This document shows positions 37,476 through 45,748 of a stretch of DNA of 46,065 nucleotides, piece after piece. Source of the stretch: Pelagibius sp. (GTDB lineage: Bacteria; Pseudomonadota; Alphaproteobacteria; Kiloniellales; Kiloniellaceae). The translations under genes and the position numbers were made by a program. Location of the stretch: the NCBI RefSeq assembly GCF_028281305.1, contig NZ_JANQKD010000059.1, positions 1-46,065 of the forward strand, given 5' to 3'. Numbering within the stretch: position 1 is the first letter of the stretch; each line of letters starts with the position of its first letter. The notes beneath the pieces were generated by a model that made no database searches, was not told the origin of the DNA, and saw only the letters and a program-made list of their open reading frames with translations.

Positions 37476-38336
37476 ATGAGCCAGGATCAGGACCCCGCCA
37501 TCGCATCAGGCGATGGCCCCCCAAGCGATAACACCGGGCAGCCCGTGACCGCGGCCGAGATGCCCAAACCCGCACCGCGTGTCCAGACCATCACCGCCGG
37601 CGACGTCGTCGACGCCCTGGGCCGCGGCCTGGGTGACTTCCGCGCCGCGCCGCTCTTCGGCCTGTTCTTCGGCGGCGTCTACGCAGTCGGCGGCATGATC
37701 ATCGTGCTCTGCGCGCTGGCGCTCGGCGTCGGCTACCTCTCCTATCCCCTGGCGGTCGGCTTTGCCCTGATCGGGCCGTTCGTCGCCGTCGGGCTCTACG
37801 AGGTCAGCCGCCGGCGGGAGGTCGGCCAGGAACTGGACTGGAAAGGCGTGCTCGGCGTAATCGTCGCCCAGCGCAAGCGCGAGCTCGGCTGGATGGCCTT
37901 CGTCAGCCTCTTCATCCTTGTGGTCTGGATGTACCAGGTGCGCATCCTCATCGCCCTCTTCATCGGCCTGCGCGCGCCGACCACCATGACGGAATTCGTC
38001 TCGGTGGTGCTGGGCACGCCGGAGGGCCTGACCTTCCTTGCCGTCGGCCACATCATCGGCGCCGCCATGGCGCTGGTGCTGTTCTCGCTGACCGTGGTCT
38101 CCTTCCCGCTGCTGCTGGAGCGAGAGATCGATTTCGTCACCGCCATGATCACCTCCATCAAGGCCGTGGTGGCCAACCCGCTGCCGATGATCGGCTGGGC
38201 CTTCGTGATCATGATCCTGCTGCTGGTCTCGATCGGGGCGTTCTTCCTCGGCCTCTTCCTGACGCTCCCGATCCTCGGTCACACCACCTGGCATCTCTAC
38301 CGCAAGCTGGTGGCGCCGGAGAGTCCGGCGACATAG
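37476..38336 (+). CDS. DUF2189 membrane protein
   Basis: 286 residues with a ~40-residue hydrophilic N-terminus and six hydrophobic segments. Landmarks LGRGLGDFRAAPLFGLFFGG and VSFPLLLEREIDFVTAMITS match DUF2189, which is often found near respiratory oxidase genes in alphaproteobacteria. AGGAAGGAG precedes the ATG. The FNR-like box in front supports a role under low oxygen. Biochemical function unknown. Confidence 0.92.
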   Translation: MSQDQDPAIASGDGPPSDNTGQPVTAAEMPKPAPRVQTITAGDVVDALGRGLGDFRAAPLFGLFFGGVYAVGGMIIVLCALALGVGYLSYPLAVGFALIGPFVAVGLYEVSRRREVGQELDWKGVLGVIVAQRKRELGWMAFVSLFILVVWMYQVRILIALFIGLRAPTTMTEFVSVVLGTPEGLTFLAVGHIIGAAMALVLFSLTVVSFPLLLEREIDFVTAMITSIKAVVANPLPMIGWAFVIMILLLVSIGAFFLGLFLTLPILGHTTWHLYRKLVAPESPAT

Positions 38337-38379
38337 GGGCGGGAACTGCGCTTACGCCGCCCCCGCCACACCGCCATCT

Positions 38380-39336
38380 TCAGGCGCTTTTGCGCAGGCT
38401 CGGCTGCGCCCAGTCGGCGCGGGTCTCCTCCTGCATGCGCGCGCTCCAGCGGGCCAGCAGACGGTCGCAGACCGGCAGCAGCACCGCGACCAGCAGGCGC
38501 AGCTTCAAGGCATTCAGCAGCCCGGGCCGTGGGCGGACCACAAAGTCCATGCGCAGGATCACAGCCTCGTCCTCCGGGATCATCGACCAGCGCCCGGCGA
38601 GGTGCTGCAGGGGATAGGGATAGTCTGATGCCGCGGTATCGACGACAAAGGCGAAGGCCTGACCCTCTTCCCATAGTGTGCAGCGTTCGGTCCAGGACCC
38701 GCCGGCGGTGTCGCTGCAGCGGCGCACCATGCCGAGGCCGCGGCCCCGCAGAACCTCGACCCAGGCGATGTTGTCGGCGACCTCGGCATAGCCTTTCTGA
38801 TCCGCCATCACCCGCCAGACGACGGCGCTGGGGGCATCGACCGACGTCTCCGCGGAGATATGAAACTCCCCGGCATCATGAGCCAGCGTGATCTTCGCCG
38901 TGCCCTGGTAGACCTGCGAGAGGGCGAAGCCCTGCAGCAGGGCGAAGTCCAGCGCCAGCAGCGCCGCCACGGCGATCGTCCAAAAGCCCGCCGTCGTCAG
39001 GCCGTCGCCCGCCGCCGCCAGCAGAACGGCTGAAGCGGCAACCCAGAGGCCTTCCAAGGCGATCACCGTCCGCGCCAGCGGCACAGAGAGGGGCCGCCGC
39101 TGCGCCGCCCACCAGCAGAGCGCGGCGAAGGCCAGCACATCGATGCCGACAAGGCGCAGCAGCCAGGCGGTCGAAAGGCCGAAGACCGCCTCGGCATGGG
39201 GCGTGATCCAGGCGGCCAGGCTGCCGCCGGCCACGACCATGATCAGGCCGGCGGCCAGGGAGAGGACGGCATTGGTCTTCAGGACCGCGCGCAGCAGCCC
39301 GTCGTTGGCCTCGTAGCGGTGCATCTTTGCAGACAT
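38380..39336 (-). CDS. Membrane-anchored SRPBCC (START-like) protein
   Basis: 318 residues from ATG 39336 behind AAAGGA. Residues ~15-135 hold four membrane helices; residues ~150-300 are an SRPBCC domain (FHISAETSVDAPSAVVWRVM, GGSWTERCTLWEEGQAFAFV), a ligand-binding helix-grip fold. The order membrane domain then SRPBCC is uncommon but the frame is continuous and composition even. Divergent from the XRE regulator and separated from it by a 23-bp palindrome, so probably its target. Ligand unknown. Confidence 0.82.
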   Translation of the reverse strand: MSAKMHRYEANDGLLRAVLKTNAVLSLAAGLIMVVAGGSLAAWITPHAEAVFGLSTAWLLRLVGIDVLAFAALCWWAAQRRPLSVPLARTVIALEGLWVAASAVLLAAAGDGLTTAGFWTIAVAALLALDFALLQGFALSQVYQGTAKITLAHDAGEFHISAETSVDAPSAVVWRVMADQKGYAEVADNIAWVEVLRGRGLGMVRRCSDTAGGSWTERCTLWEEGQAFAFVVDTAASDYPYPLQHLAGRWSMIPEDEAVILRMDFVVRPRPGLLNALKLRLLVAVLLPVCDRLLARWSARMQEETRADWAQPSLRKSA

Positions 39337-39412
39337 GGGAGAGTTCCTTTCTGCCGATAAGTTTGGTTTGCTCCTCATTTCGGCGGCAGACTGTCCGGCG
39401 GCGCGGCCGGCG

Positions 39413-39435
39413 GCAATTACCTGGCAGGTAATTGC
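39413..39435. promoter_or_regulatory. 23-bp perfect palindrome, probable XRE operator
   Basis: Arms GCAATTACCTG and CAGGTAATTGC (11 bp each) around a single central G, midway between the divergent SRPBCC and XRE genes. ATTACC..GGTAAT dyads are typical of regulators of this XRE/MmyB-like class. Confidence 0.85.
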
Positions 39436-39466
39436 GGCTTGCACGGAGCCCCGCCAGACTTCAGGA

Positions 39467-40285
39467 ATGACAGCGATGACCGCCCTGAGCCGCAACGAGA
39501 GCTTCCCCCACCGCCTGAAGGCCTGGCGCCAGACCCGGCGCATCAGCCAGCTCGAGCTGTCGCTGCGCTGCGACGTTTCCCAGCGCCACCTCTCCTTCCT
39601 GGAATCCGGCCGCGCGCGGCCCAGCGAGGGCATGGTGATCAACCTGGGCGAAGCGCTCGACATCCCTCTGCGGGACCGCAACGCCCTGCTGCTCGCCGCC
39701 GGCTTCGCACCGCGCTACCGGGAAAGCGACCTCTCGGAACCGGAGATGCTGGCGGTCAGCAAAGCGCTCGACCACCTGCTGGAAAAGCACGAGCCCTATC
39801 CGGCGCTGGTGATCGATCACATGGCCAATCTGCACCGGGCCAACCAGGGGGCCGTGCGCCTGATGGCGCTGCTGATGGCCGAGGCCGGTGCGGACCACGC
39901 CGCCGGCGGCCGCCCGAACCTGCTGCACGCGCTCTTCAGCCCTGATGGCCTGCGCCCCTACATCCGCGATTGGGAGAAGGTGGCCCACTTCCTGCTCTGC
40001 CGCCTACGCGGCGAGTCCATCGCCGCCGGCGAGCCGCAGGAGATGGAGGATCTGATCGCCGCCCTCACCGCCTACCCCGGCGTCCCGGACGACTGCCCGC
40101 TGGAGATCCCCGGCGAGTGGCGCGCGCCGGTGCTGACCACCACCTTCGAAAAGGACGGCCACTGCCTCAGCTTCTTCACCACCATCACCACCCTGGGCAC
40201 GCCCTTCGACGTGACGCTACAGGAGGTGCGGGTCGAGCAGTTCTTTCCCGTGGACGCGGAGACGGAAGCGTTTTTTCGGCGTTAG
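39467..40285 (+). CDS. XRE-family regulator with MmyB-like ligand domain
   Basis: 272 residues from ATG 39467 (ATG 39476 fits the AGGA spacing better). Helix-turn-helix ISQLELSLRCDVSQRHLSFL at ~25-44 with the typical SGRARPSEGMVINLGEAL. The C-terminal PAS-like MmyB domain (about 100-270) includes YPALVIDHMANLHRANQGAV and a histidine-rich FEKDGHCLSFFTTITTLGTP near the end. Members sense small hydrophobic ligands such as fatty acids. Presumably represses or activates the divergent SRPBCC gene through the palindrome. Confidence 0.92.
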   Translation: MTAMTALSRNESFPHRLKAWRQTRRISQLELSLRCDVSQRHLSFLESGRARPSEGMVINLGEALDIPLRDRNALLLAAGFAPRYRESDLSEPEMLAVSKALDHLLEKHEPYPALVIDHMANLHRANQGAVRLMALLMAEAGADHAAGGRPNLLHALFSPDGLRPYIRDWEKVAHFLLCRLRGESIAAGEPQEMEDLIAALTAYPGVPDDCPLEIPGEWRAPVLTTTFEKDGHCLSFFTTITTLGTPFDVTLQEVRVEQFFPVDAETEAFFRR

Positions 40286-40303
40286 CGGGACCAACGCAAT
40301 GAA

Positions 40304-40441
40304 GCCAAGGTGCCGTAGCCATCCTTCGAGACAGCCCCTACGGGGCTTCCTCAGGATGAGGTGAAGTCCCATGCGAGCAAAACCGACCTCATGCTGAGGA
40401 GGTGCAAAGCACCGTCTCGAAGCATGGCTGCGCCAAGGCCG
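40304..40441. repeat. Inverted intergenic repeat of the TTCGAGAC/TCAGGATGAGG type
   Basis: CATCCTTCGAGACAGCCCC..CCTCAGGATGAGGT and an inverted copy CCTCATGCTGAGGAGG..GTCTCGAAGCATGG. Each arm is ~55 bp; the pair can fold as a long cruciform between convergent genes. Repeats of this sequence are abundant in many alphaproteobacteria. Confidence 0.88.
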
Positions 40442-40457
40442 CCAACTCTACAGAGCT

Positions 40458-41558
40458 TTACGAACCCACCCGCTCCGGGAACAACGCAGCCAGCCCTTCG
40501 GGCGAGGCCGCGGCGACGCCGCGCTCGGTGATGAGGCCGGTGACGTAGCGCCGCGGCGTCACGTCGAAGGCGTAGTTGGCCACCGGGCTGCCGTCGGGAG
40601 TGATGGTGACGGTCTCGATAGCGCCGGCGGCCGTGCGGCCGGTCATCTGCGAGACCTCCTCCCCGCTGCGCTGCTCGATGGGGATTTCCGTCACGCCGTC
40701 GTGCACGGTCCAGTCGATGGTGGGCGACGGTAGCGCCACGTAGAACGGCACGCCGTTGTCGTGGGCAGCCAGCGCTTTCAGGTAGGTGCCGATCTTGTTG
40801 CAGACGTCGCCGGAGGCGGTGGTGCGGTCGGTGCCGACGATGCAGAGGTCGACCTGGCCGTGCTGCATGAGGTGGCCGCCGACGTTATCGGCGATGACGG
40901 TGTGGGAAACGCCGTGATGGCCAAGTTCCCAGGCGGTCAGCGAGGCGCCCTGGTTGCGCGGGCGGGTCTCGTCGGCCCAGACGTGGATCGGAATGCCCTC
41001 CTCGAAGGCCATGTACATCGGCGCCGTGGCCGTGCCCCAGTCGACGGTGGCCAGCCAGCCGGCGTTACAGTGGGTGAGAATGTTCACCGGCTCCCCCGCC
41101 GGCTTCTTCGCCGCGATCTCGGCGATGATCTTCAGGCCGTGGCGGCCGATGGACTGGCAGATCTCGACGTCTTCGTCGCAGATCTCCGCCGCCCGCTTGT
41201 AGGCCGCCGCCAGACGCTCGCCGCGCGGCAGGTTGCGCAGCGCCTCGCGCATCTCGTCGAGCGCCCAGCGCAGGTTCACCGCGGTCGGGCGGGTGACGAT
41301 GAGCTGGTCGTAGGCCTTGTCGATGCCGGCATCGCTGTCGTCGTCGCGCAGCGCGAGACAAACGCCGTAGGCCGCCGTGGCGCCGATCAGCGGCGCGCCG
41401 CGCACCAGCATCGCCTTGATGGCATGGGCGGCATCGGCCACCGTCTTCAGGGTCACGGTTTCGAAAACGTGCGGCATCTTCGTCTGGTCGATGATCTCGA
41501 CCGACCAGCCGTCGTCGTTTACCCAGATGGTTCTGTAGGGCTTGCCGTCGACCTTCAT
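40458..41558 (-). CDS. mtnA: S-methyl-5-thioribose-1-phosphate isomerase
   Basis: 366 residues, normal length. Catalytic C164 ([16 protein letters not shown]) and D244 ([18 protein letters not shown]) are both present, and [25 protein letters not shown] and [19 protein letters not shown] follow the family. It converts (methylthio)ribose-1-phosphate to the ribulose form; related proteins act on 5-deoxyribose-1-phosphate. With MtnK and a FucA-type aldolase in the window, the salvage route to DHAP is conceivable. It lies alone in minus orientation. Confidence 0.93.
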   Translation of the reverse strand: MKVDGKPYRTIWVNDDGWSVEIIDQTKMPHVFETVTLKTVADAAHAIKAMLVRGAPLIGATAAYGVCLALRDDDSDAGIDKAYDQLIVTRPTAVNLRWALDEMREALRNLPRGERLAAAYKRAAEICDEDVEICQSIGRHGLKIIAEIAAKKPAGEPVNILTHCNAGWLATVDWGTATAPMYMAFEEGIPIHVWADETRPRNQGASLTAWELGHHGVSHTVIADNVGGHLMQHGQVDLCIVGTDRTTASGDVCNKIGTYLKALAAHDNGVPFYVALPSPTIDWTVHDGVTEIPIEQRSGEEVSQMTGRTAAGAIETVTITPDGSPVANYAFDVTPRRYVTGLITERGVAAASPEGLAALFPERVGS

Positions 41559-41629
41559 GACCCTGCCTCGCTCTTGACGCCTCTCAGTGCCGGCATCCTA
41601 GAACGTCATCCCGGCAAGGGCCAGGGCAG

Positions 41630-42325
41630 CTACTCCGCAGCCTGTTTCTGTGCCGCCTCGGAACCTTTGGGGGCCAGCAGCCAGCCGAAGACCAGCGTTG
41701 CGGCGACGGCGCCGACGAGCTGGGCGGCGATGAAGGCCGGTGCGTCGACGGGCCGGATGCCGGAGAAGGTGTCGGTGAAGCTGCGCGCGATGGTGACCGC
41801 CGGGTTGGCGAAGGAGGTGGAGGCGGTGAACCAATAGCCGGCGGTGATGTAGAGCCCGACGGCATAAGGCACCGCCTCGGCACGGAAGCGTACGCAGCCG
41901 AGAATAGTCGCCACCAGACCGAAGGTGGCAACGAACTCCGCGAACCACTGCGCCGGGCCGCTGCGCAGCTTTTCGGAGACCTGCAGCAGCGGCTCCTCGA
42001 ACATGGCGTGGGCGATCAGCATGCCGGCGAGCCCGCCCAGGATCTGAACCGCGACGTACAAAGCAGCCTCGCGCTTCTCCAGCTTGCCCTGCATCAGAAA
42101 CGACAGCGTCACCGCCGGATTGAAGTGGGCGCCGGAGAGCGGCCCGAAAATCAGGATCAGCACGGCCAGGATCGCGCCGGTGGCAATGGTGTTGCCCAAG
42201 AGCGCGATGGCCGTGTTCCCGCCGGCCAGGCTCTCGCCCATGATGCCGGAGCCGACGACGACGGCCAGCAGGAAGGCGGTGCCCAGAGCCTCGGCCGCGA
42301 GCCGGCGGGTCAGGTCGGGGGTCAT
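41630..42325 (-). CDS. aqpS: Aquaglyceroporin-like channel of the ars operon
   Basis: 231 residues with six membrane segments and two NPA half-helices, HFNPAVT and FANPAVT. Arsenite efflux channel in rhizobia (AqpS) takes the place of an ArsB pump in the same type of operon: arsenate is reduced by ArsC and arsenite leaves down its gradient. Start at 42325, seven bases after the arsC stop. No arsB or acr3 is adjacent, which supports this role. Water or glycerol transport cannot be excluded from sequence. Confidence 0.9.
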   Translation of the reverse strand: MTPDLTRRLAAEALGTAFLLAVVVGSGIMGESLAGGNTAIALLGNTIATGAILAVLILIFGPLSGAHFNPAVTLSFLMQGKLEKREAALYVAVQILGGLAGMLIAHAMFEEPLLQVSEKLRSGPAQWFAEFVATFGLVATILGCVRFRAEAVPYAVGLYITAGYWFTASTSFANPAVTIARSFTDTFSGIRPVDAPAFIAAQLVGAVAATLVFGWLLAPKGSEAAQKQAAE

Positions 42326-42332
42326 GATCGCG

Positions 42333-42842
42333 TCAGGCCGACTGCGAGAAGTTCGCCGCCATCTCGTCCAGGCGCTTCTGCAGGCTGAGGCTGTCCAGGG
42401 CGGTGATGGGCAGGTTGACGAAGATGTCGGCGCGGTTGTGGATCTGGCCGTAGACATCGGCGAAGACCTGGCGCTTCTCCGCGTCCGAACCCTCAGCCGC
42501 CGCCGGGTCCTCGAACGGCCAGTGCGCGCGCATCGGCGCCCCCGGCCAGACCGGGCAGACCTCGCCCGCCGCGTTGTCGCAGACCGTGAAGACGAAATCC
42601 ATATCAGGCGCGCCTTCGGCCGCGAAAACGTCCCAGGACTTGCTGGCCAGATGGTCGGTCGGGTGATTGAGGCTCTTCAGCAAGTCCAGCGCATAGGGAT
42701 GGACGCGGCCCGTCGGATGGCTGCCGGCGCTGTGCGCCTTGAAGCGGCCGGCGCCGAGACGGTTGAAGATCGCTTCCGCCATGATGCTGCGCGCGGAATT
42801 GCCGGTGCACAGAAAGAGCACGTTGTAGATCTTGTCTGACAT
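42333..42842 (-). CDS. arsC: Arsenate reductase, low-molecular-weight phosphatase type
   Basis: 169 residues. P-loop LCTGNSARS with C12 and R18 matches thioredoxin- or glutaredoxin-coupled ArsC; FTVCDNAAGEVCPVWPG provides the relay cysteines (about 88 and 96) that transfer the disulfide. The AHWPFEDPAAAEG segment carries the general acid aspartate. Reduces arsenate to arsenite in the cytosol. Second gene of the arsR-arsC-aqpS operon, ~100 bp after arsR. Longer than the ~130-residue Gram-positive enzymes by a C-terminal helix, as usual in proteobacteria. Confidence 0.95.
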   Translation of the reverse strand: MSDKIYNVLFLCTGNSARSIMAEAIFNRLGAGRFKAHSAGSHPTGRVHPYALDLLKSLNHPTDHLASKSWDVFAAEGAPDMDFVFTVCDNAAGEVCPVWPGAPMRAHWPFEDPAAAEGSDAEKRQVFADVYGQIHNRADIFVNLPITALDSLSLQKRLDEMAANFSQSA

Positions 42843-42940
42843 GATCGCAGTTCCTCCCGATGGGGTCTTGGCGCCGGGGGCGGCCCCAGCGCCGGGGCGA
42901 CACTCCTCTTTGCGGCCGTGTTCGGCCTTCCCTCTTCGCC

Positions 42941-43318
42941 TTACCCGCCGGATGCCGGATCGGGCGCGGGTGTCCGTTCCGCCTCCGGCACCTCGCCCGT
43001 CGTCCCCGGCAGCAGATCGCCGCAGACCTCCGGCCGGCCGTGGCAGCAGTCCTCCAGCAGGAACCCCAGGAGCGCGCGCATGGCGCCGAAGTCCGCGGCA
43101 TAGAGGATCTGCCGGCTGCGCCGCTGCGAGACCAGCAGGCCCGCGCGCTCCAACTGGGCAAGATGAAAGGACAGAGTGGCCGGCTGGACCCCCAAACGCG
43201 CGGCCAGGACGCCGGCCGCCAGTCCCTCCGGCCCTTCGCGCACCAGGATGCGGAAGGCATCGAGACGGGTGGCCTGGGCCAGGGCTGCAAGGGACTTGAT
43301 GGCGGCTGCGTTTTCCAT
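42941..43318 (-). CDS. arsR: ArsR arsenite-responsive repressor
   Basis: 125 residues. Winged helix with recognition segment GVQPATLSFHLAQLERAGLL (about 43-62). A C-terminal cysteine set EDCCHGRPEVC (about 89-99) can bind As(III), as in proteobacterial ArsR variants with a C-terminal site. The ATG is only seven bases from the palindromic operator and no Shine-Dalgarno is visible, so translation may be leaderless. Represses its own operon with arsC and aqpS. Confidence 0.92.
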   Translation of the reverse strand: MENAAAIKSLAALAQATRLDAFRILVREGPEGLAAGVLAARLGVQPATLSFHLAQLERAGLLVSQRRSRQILYAADFGAMRALLGFLLEDCCHGRPEVCGDLLPGTTGEVPEAERTPAPDPASGG

Positions 43319-43324
43319 AATTTG

Positions 43325-43340
43325 ATAATTATAGAATTAT
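43325..43340. promoter_or_regulatory. ArsR operator overlapping the -10
   Basis: ATAATT-ATAG-AATTAT, a perfect 6-bp dyad in an AT-rich island. On the minus strand it contains TATAAT, a consensus -10, so repressor binding would block the promoter. The start codon follows seven bases later. Confidence 0.75.
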
Positions 43341-43500
43341 TGAAATATGGCAAGCCGAAGAAATAAGCGATATGACAAGGGTGGGGTAGCGGCTCGACGC
43401 CGCCGGCGCCGGGCCCTTGGGAGAAACAGGCCGATCCGTGCTTCCCACTGCCGTCCACGGTTGGTGCGGAGCGTGGACGCCTATGCTTGGGTAGGGTCAG

Positions 43501-44736
43501 GTGAGCGAGAAGCAGAGAGCGATCCTGGTGCTGAACGCGGGCTCGTCCAGCATCAAGCTGTCGCTTTTCCCGGAGTTCGCGGAGGGCGGCGACACCCCTC
43601 TTGTCCAGGGGATGATCGAGGGGATCGGGACGGCGCCGCGTTTCGCCGCCACGCTGGCAAACGGCACGGAATGCGACCCGCCGGCGTGGGACGGCGGAGC
43701 GGAGCTCGGCCACGACAGCTTCTACGCCTTCCTGCTGGACTGGATCGGCGAACATCTGCCGGGTATCGAACTGGCCGCAGCCGGACATCGCGTGGTCCAC
43801 GGCGGCACCGGCTTTGAGAAGCCGCAGCTTGTCGACAAGACCGTCCTGGCGACCCTTGAGAGCCTGGTCCCCCTGGCGCCCCTCCATCAGCCGCACAACC
43901 TCTCGGCCATCCGCGCGCTTCAGAAGCGCAAGGCGGACCTGCCCCAAGTCGCCTGTTTCGACACCGCGTTCCACCGCTCGATTCCCGAACTCGATCAGTT
44001 GTACGGACTGCCGCGCGATCTGGCGCAGGAAGGCCTGCGGCGCTATGGCTTTCATGGTTTGTCGTATGAGTTTATCGCCGGCGCTTTGCCGAATTATGAC
44101 ACTTTTGCTGCGACGGGCCGGGCGATCGTCGCGCACCTCGGCAACGGCGCCAGCCTCTGCGCGCTGCGCAACGGCCGCAGCCAGGCCTGCACCATGGGCT
44201 TCTCGACCCTGGACGGGCTGATCATGGGCACCCGCTGCGGCAGCCTCGATCCGGGGGTGCTGCTGTACCTGATGCGGGAAAAGGGCATGGACGCGGACGC
44301 GCTGGAACACATGCTCTACAGACAGTCGGGCCTTCTCGGCCTGTCGGGGATCAGCAGCGACATGCGCGCGCTCTTGGGCAGCAGCAAGGCGGAGGCACGC
44401 GAAAGCGTTTCCCTGTTCTGCGACCGGGTGGCGCAGAAGATCGCCGCGCTGGTAGCCATGCTGGGCGGCCTCGACGCCCTGGTCTTCACGGCCGGCATCG
44501 GCGAGCGCTCTCCCGAGATCCGCCACGCCATCGTCCGCCGCCTGAACTGGCTGGGGATCGTCGTCGACGAGGCCGCCAATGCCGAGGGCCGCGCCCGGAT
44601 CAGCGCCACGGAAAGCAATGTCGCCGTCTGGGTGATCCCGACCAACGAGGAACTTATGATCGCCCGCCACAGCCGCGCGGTTCTGGCCGCATCGGGCACT
44701 GCAGCGCCTGACATGACGGCATCAGGCTTGGCGTGA
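43501..44736 (+). CDS. ackA: Acetate kinase
   Basis: 411 residues from GTG. AILVLNAGSSSIKLSLF (N-terminal phosphate motif), GHRVVHGG, ACFDTAFH (H near 160), RYGFHGLSYE, HLGNGASL, GSLDPG and FTAGIGERSPEIR are all acetate-kinase landmarks. Interconverts acetyl phosphate and acetate with ATP. No phosphotransacetylase or phosphoketolase gene is adjacent, so the source of acetyl phosphate is outside the window. A stretch at ~44045-44115 has markedly fewer GC-ending codons than the rest of the gene. A HAD-hydrolase gene follows after 31 bp. Confidence 0.96.
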   Translation: MSEKQRAILVLNAGSSSIKLSLFPEFAEGGDTPLVQGMIEGIGTAPRFAATLANGTECDPPAWDGGAELGHDSFYAFLLDWIGEHLPGIELAAAGHRVVHGGTGFEKPQLVDKTVLATLESLVPLAPLHQPHNLSAIRALQKRKADLPQVACFDTAFHRSIPELDQLYGLPRDLAQEGLRRYGFHGLSYEFIAGALPNYDTFAATGRAIVAHLGNGASLCALRNGRSQACTMGFSTLDGLIMGTRCGSLDPGVLLYLMREKGMDADALEHMLYRQSGLLGLSGISSDMRALLGSSKAEARESVSLFCDRVAQKIAALVAMLGGLDALVFTAGIGERSPEIRHAIVRRLNWLGIVVDEAANAEGRARISATESNVAVWVIPTNEELMIARHSRAVLAASGTAAPDMTASGLA

Positions 44737-44767
44737 CGGCCACCGGATACGGTATAACGGCGGCGCG

Positions 44768-45658
44768 ATGACTTCTCCTGAACTGCTGGACGGCCTCGGC
44801 GCTGCGGCGGCGCGCTTCGACGCTTTCGTCCTGGATCAATACGGCGTGCTGCACGACGGCACCATGCTCTACCCCGGTGTGCTCGACTGCCTCCACGCCC
44901 TGCGCGACGCAGGCAAGCGCGTTCTGATTCTTTCGAACTCGGGCAAGCTGAAGCAGCCGAACGTCGACCGGCTGGCCGGCCTCGGCCTGCCGCCCGCGCT
45001 CTACGATGACTTCATCACCTCGGGCGAAGCCACCCGTGCCTACCTCGGCAACGGAGCCGATCCGGCGCTTCGGCGGCGGCAGCAAGACGGGCCGCTGCGC
45101 TGTCTGATCCTTGGCGGCGCGGCGGAAGAAGCGCTACTGGAAGGGCTGCCGGTCACCATCGTCAGCGCGATCGAAGAGGCCGACTTCATGCTGCTGGCGA
45201 GCTTCGGCGAGGCCGCACCGTCGACGCTCGACGCCTTCTCCGGCATCCTGGAGCAGGCCGGCGCCCTGAACCTCGCACTGGTCTGCGCCAACCCGGATGT
45301 CCGCGGCATCACGGTCGACGGGCTGAGGCCGGCGCCCGGCGCCCTGGCGCGGCGCTATGAAGAGACGGGCGGCACGGTCATCTATGTCGGCAAGCCTCAT
45401 CCGCTGATCTACAGGACCGTACGCCAAGCCCTGGCGCCGATGCAGGCCGGCCGCATGCTCGCGGTCGGGGATTCGCTGGCCCACGACATCGTCGGCGCCG
45501 CCGGAGCCGGCATGGCCAGCGCCCTGATCCTGCAGGGCATTCACAAGGACGAACTGGGGCTACCAGGGAAAGACGGGGACTTCGACGACCGCCTCGCCGC
45601 ACTGAGCGCACGCTACAGGGCAAAGCCCGACATCGTCCTGCGCAGCCTGACCTGGTGA
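44768..45658 (+). CDS. TIGR01459-type HAD hydrolase
   Basis: 296 residues. HAD motif I DQYGVLHDG (nucleophile D23), motif II LILSNSG, motif III GKPHPLIY (lysine) and motif IV GDSLAHDI. The subclass IIA cap lies between motifs II and III. This alphaproteobacterial family is annotated only as a putative sugar or nucleotide phosphatase. 31 bp after ackA, probably co-transcribed. Ends at a bidirectional terminator. Confidence 0.93.
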   Translation: MTSPELLDGLGAAAARFDAFVLDQYGVLHDGTMLYPGVLDCLHALRDAGKRVLILSNSGKLKQPNVDRLAGLGLPPALYDDFITSGEATRAYLGNGADPALRRRQQDGPLRCLILGGAAEEALLEGLPVTIVSAIEEADFMLLASFGEAAPSTLDAFSGILEQAGALNLALVCANPDVRGITVDGLRPAPGALARRYEETGGTVIYVGKPHPLIYRTVRQALAPMQAGRMLAVGDSLAHDIVGAAGAGMASALILQGIHKDELGLPGKDGDFDDRLAALSARYRAKPDIVLRSLTW

Positions 45659-45690
45659 GGCGGCACCGGCTCCCGAGAAGATGACGACGA

Positions 45691-45722
45691 AAAGGGCGGC
45701 CACTGCCTGACCGCCCTTTCTT
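45691..45722. terminator. Bidirectional intrinsic terminator
   Basis: AAAGGGCGG pairs with CCGCCCTTT (45711-45719) around an 11-nt loop; CTT continues after it. A-rich sequence on the left makes it usable for the opposite strand as well, fitting the convergent gene at 45749. Confidence 0.85.
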
Positions 45723-45748
45723 GGACTCACTGCCGCTGAGCAGAAGCG

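Noticed and set aside
38380..39681. N-terminally extended SRPBCC protein from 39681
   Set aside because: The extension is antisense to the XRE gene and crosses the 23-bp operator; AAAGGA supports the start at 39336.
44045..44115. Local drop in GC inside ackA as a sign of gene conversion
   Set aside because: Only ~70 bp, frame and conserved motifs intact; within normal fluctuation of codon choice.
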